In this document: one piece after another, positions 63,619 to 63,706 of the stretch
How the letters are laid out: every line of letters starts with the position of its first letter
Position numbering within the stretch: position 1 is the first letter of the stretch
Origin: Ruminiclostridium cellobioparum DSM 1351 = ATCC 15832
GTDB taxonomy: Bacteria; Bacillota; Clostridia; Acetivibrionales; DSM-1351
Assembly: GCF_000621505.1 (NCBI RefSeq)
Contig: NZ_JHYD01000041.1
Span: 1-63,706, forward strand
DNA length: 63,706 nucleotides
Direction: 5' to 3'
The notes under the pieces: generated by a model
Told to the model about the DNA's origin: nothing
Database searches by the model: none
Seen by the model: only the letters and a program-made list of their open reading frames with translations
Made by a program: the position numbers and the translations under genes

Positions 63619-63706
63619 CTATTTCAGCAGTTTTGGTTTTAGAATGATATCGTCGCAGGATATCTCTTTTAATCCGAATGCATTAACTGCTTGTTTTTCA
63701 AGCAGC
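63619..63706 (-). CDS. C-terminal 28 codons of a gene entering from the right edge
   Basis: On the - strand an open frame enters at the right window edge and ends with TAG at 63621-63619. The visible end reads LLEKQAVNAFGLKEISCDDI followed by ILKPKLLK. It is likely carried by the mobile element whose end repeats follow it, perhaps a transposase part, but the fragment is too short to identify. Confidence 0.45.
   Translation of the reverse strand, partial: LLEKQAVNAFGLKEISCDDIILKPKLLK

Noticed and set aside
1-63706. CRISPR arrays, tRNA and rRNA genes
   Set aside because: I scanned for regularly spaced direct repeats and for tRNA-like cloverleaf or CCA ends and saw none. The tandem repeats found are coding.

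Overview
The window looks like a chromosomal segment of a low-to-mid G+C, Gram-positive anaerobe of the class Clostridia, possibly a cellulolytic cluster III type (Ruminiclostridium/Acetivibrio-like). The class-level call rests on PolC-type DNA polymerase, YlxR/YlxQ between nusA and infB, MraZ-led cell-wall genes, NrnA, strong GGAGG ribosome sites, many TTG/GTG starts and TTGATA-N17-TATAAT promoters. The genus is a guess. Nearly everything reads on the + strand.

Region 1 (1-7.85 kb) is an accessory catabolic cluster. A divergent, edge-truncated gene and a perfect 20-bp palindrome precede seven + strand genes: an RraA-type aldolase-like protein, a zinc alcohol dehydrogenase, an HMG-CoA lyase-like protein, HMG-CoA reductase, a xylose-isomerase-like TIM barrel, a D-2-hydroxyacid dehydrogenase and a glycerate kinase. 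The genome makes isoprenoids by the MEP route (dxr and ispG are at 17.8-21.3 kb). HMG-CoA reductase is therefore probably not biosynthetic here, and the cluster may degrade a mevalonate-like or branched hydroxy acid. This is the best candidate for an undescribed system in the window.

Region 2 (8-12.3 kb) holds a DHFR/RibD-like reductase, a gene remnant, an acyl-CoA synthetase and a MATE exporter.

Region 3 (12.3-36.5 kb) is conserved housekeeping: rpsB-tsf-pyrH-frr-(small ORF)-uppS-cdsA-dxr-rseP-ispG-rlmA-polC, then a separately promoted rimP-nusA-ylxR-ylxQ-infB-rbfA-nrnA-truB-ribF operon with a long hairpin-rich leader. IF-2 carries a 13-copy QGQY-rich repeat.

Region 4 (36.5-46.4 kb) has the NiFe-hydrogenase maturation genes hypF, hypC, hypD and hypE, then a MacB-like efflux cluster (ATPase, Yip1-like protein, membrane-fusion protein, permease), a structured inverted-repeat element and a small - strand membrane protein.

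Region 5 (46.4-63 kb) has two M16 peptidase homologues, lgt with a KEP-repeat tail, a RodA-type SEDS gene, and the division/cell-wall operon mraZ-rsmH-ftsL-PBP-murE-murF-mraY-ftsW/spoVE-murG. murD is absent from its usual place between mraY and ftsW. The right end has a short second copy of the structured element and the end of a probable IS21-like element.

Several small inverted-repeat (MITE-like) elements lie between genes. One supplies the stop codon and last residues of CdsA.
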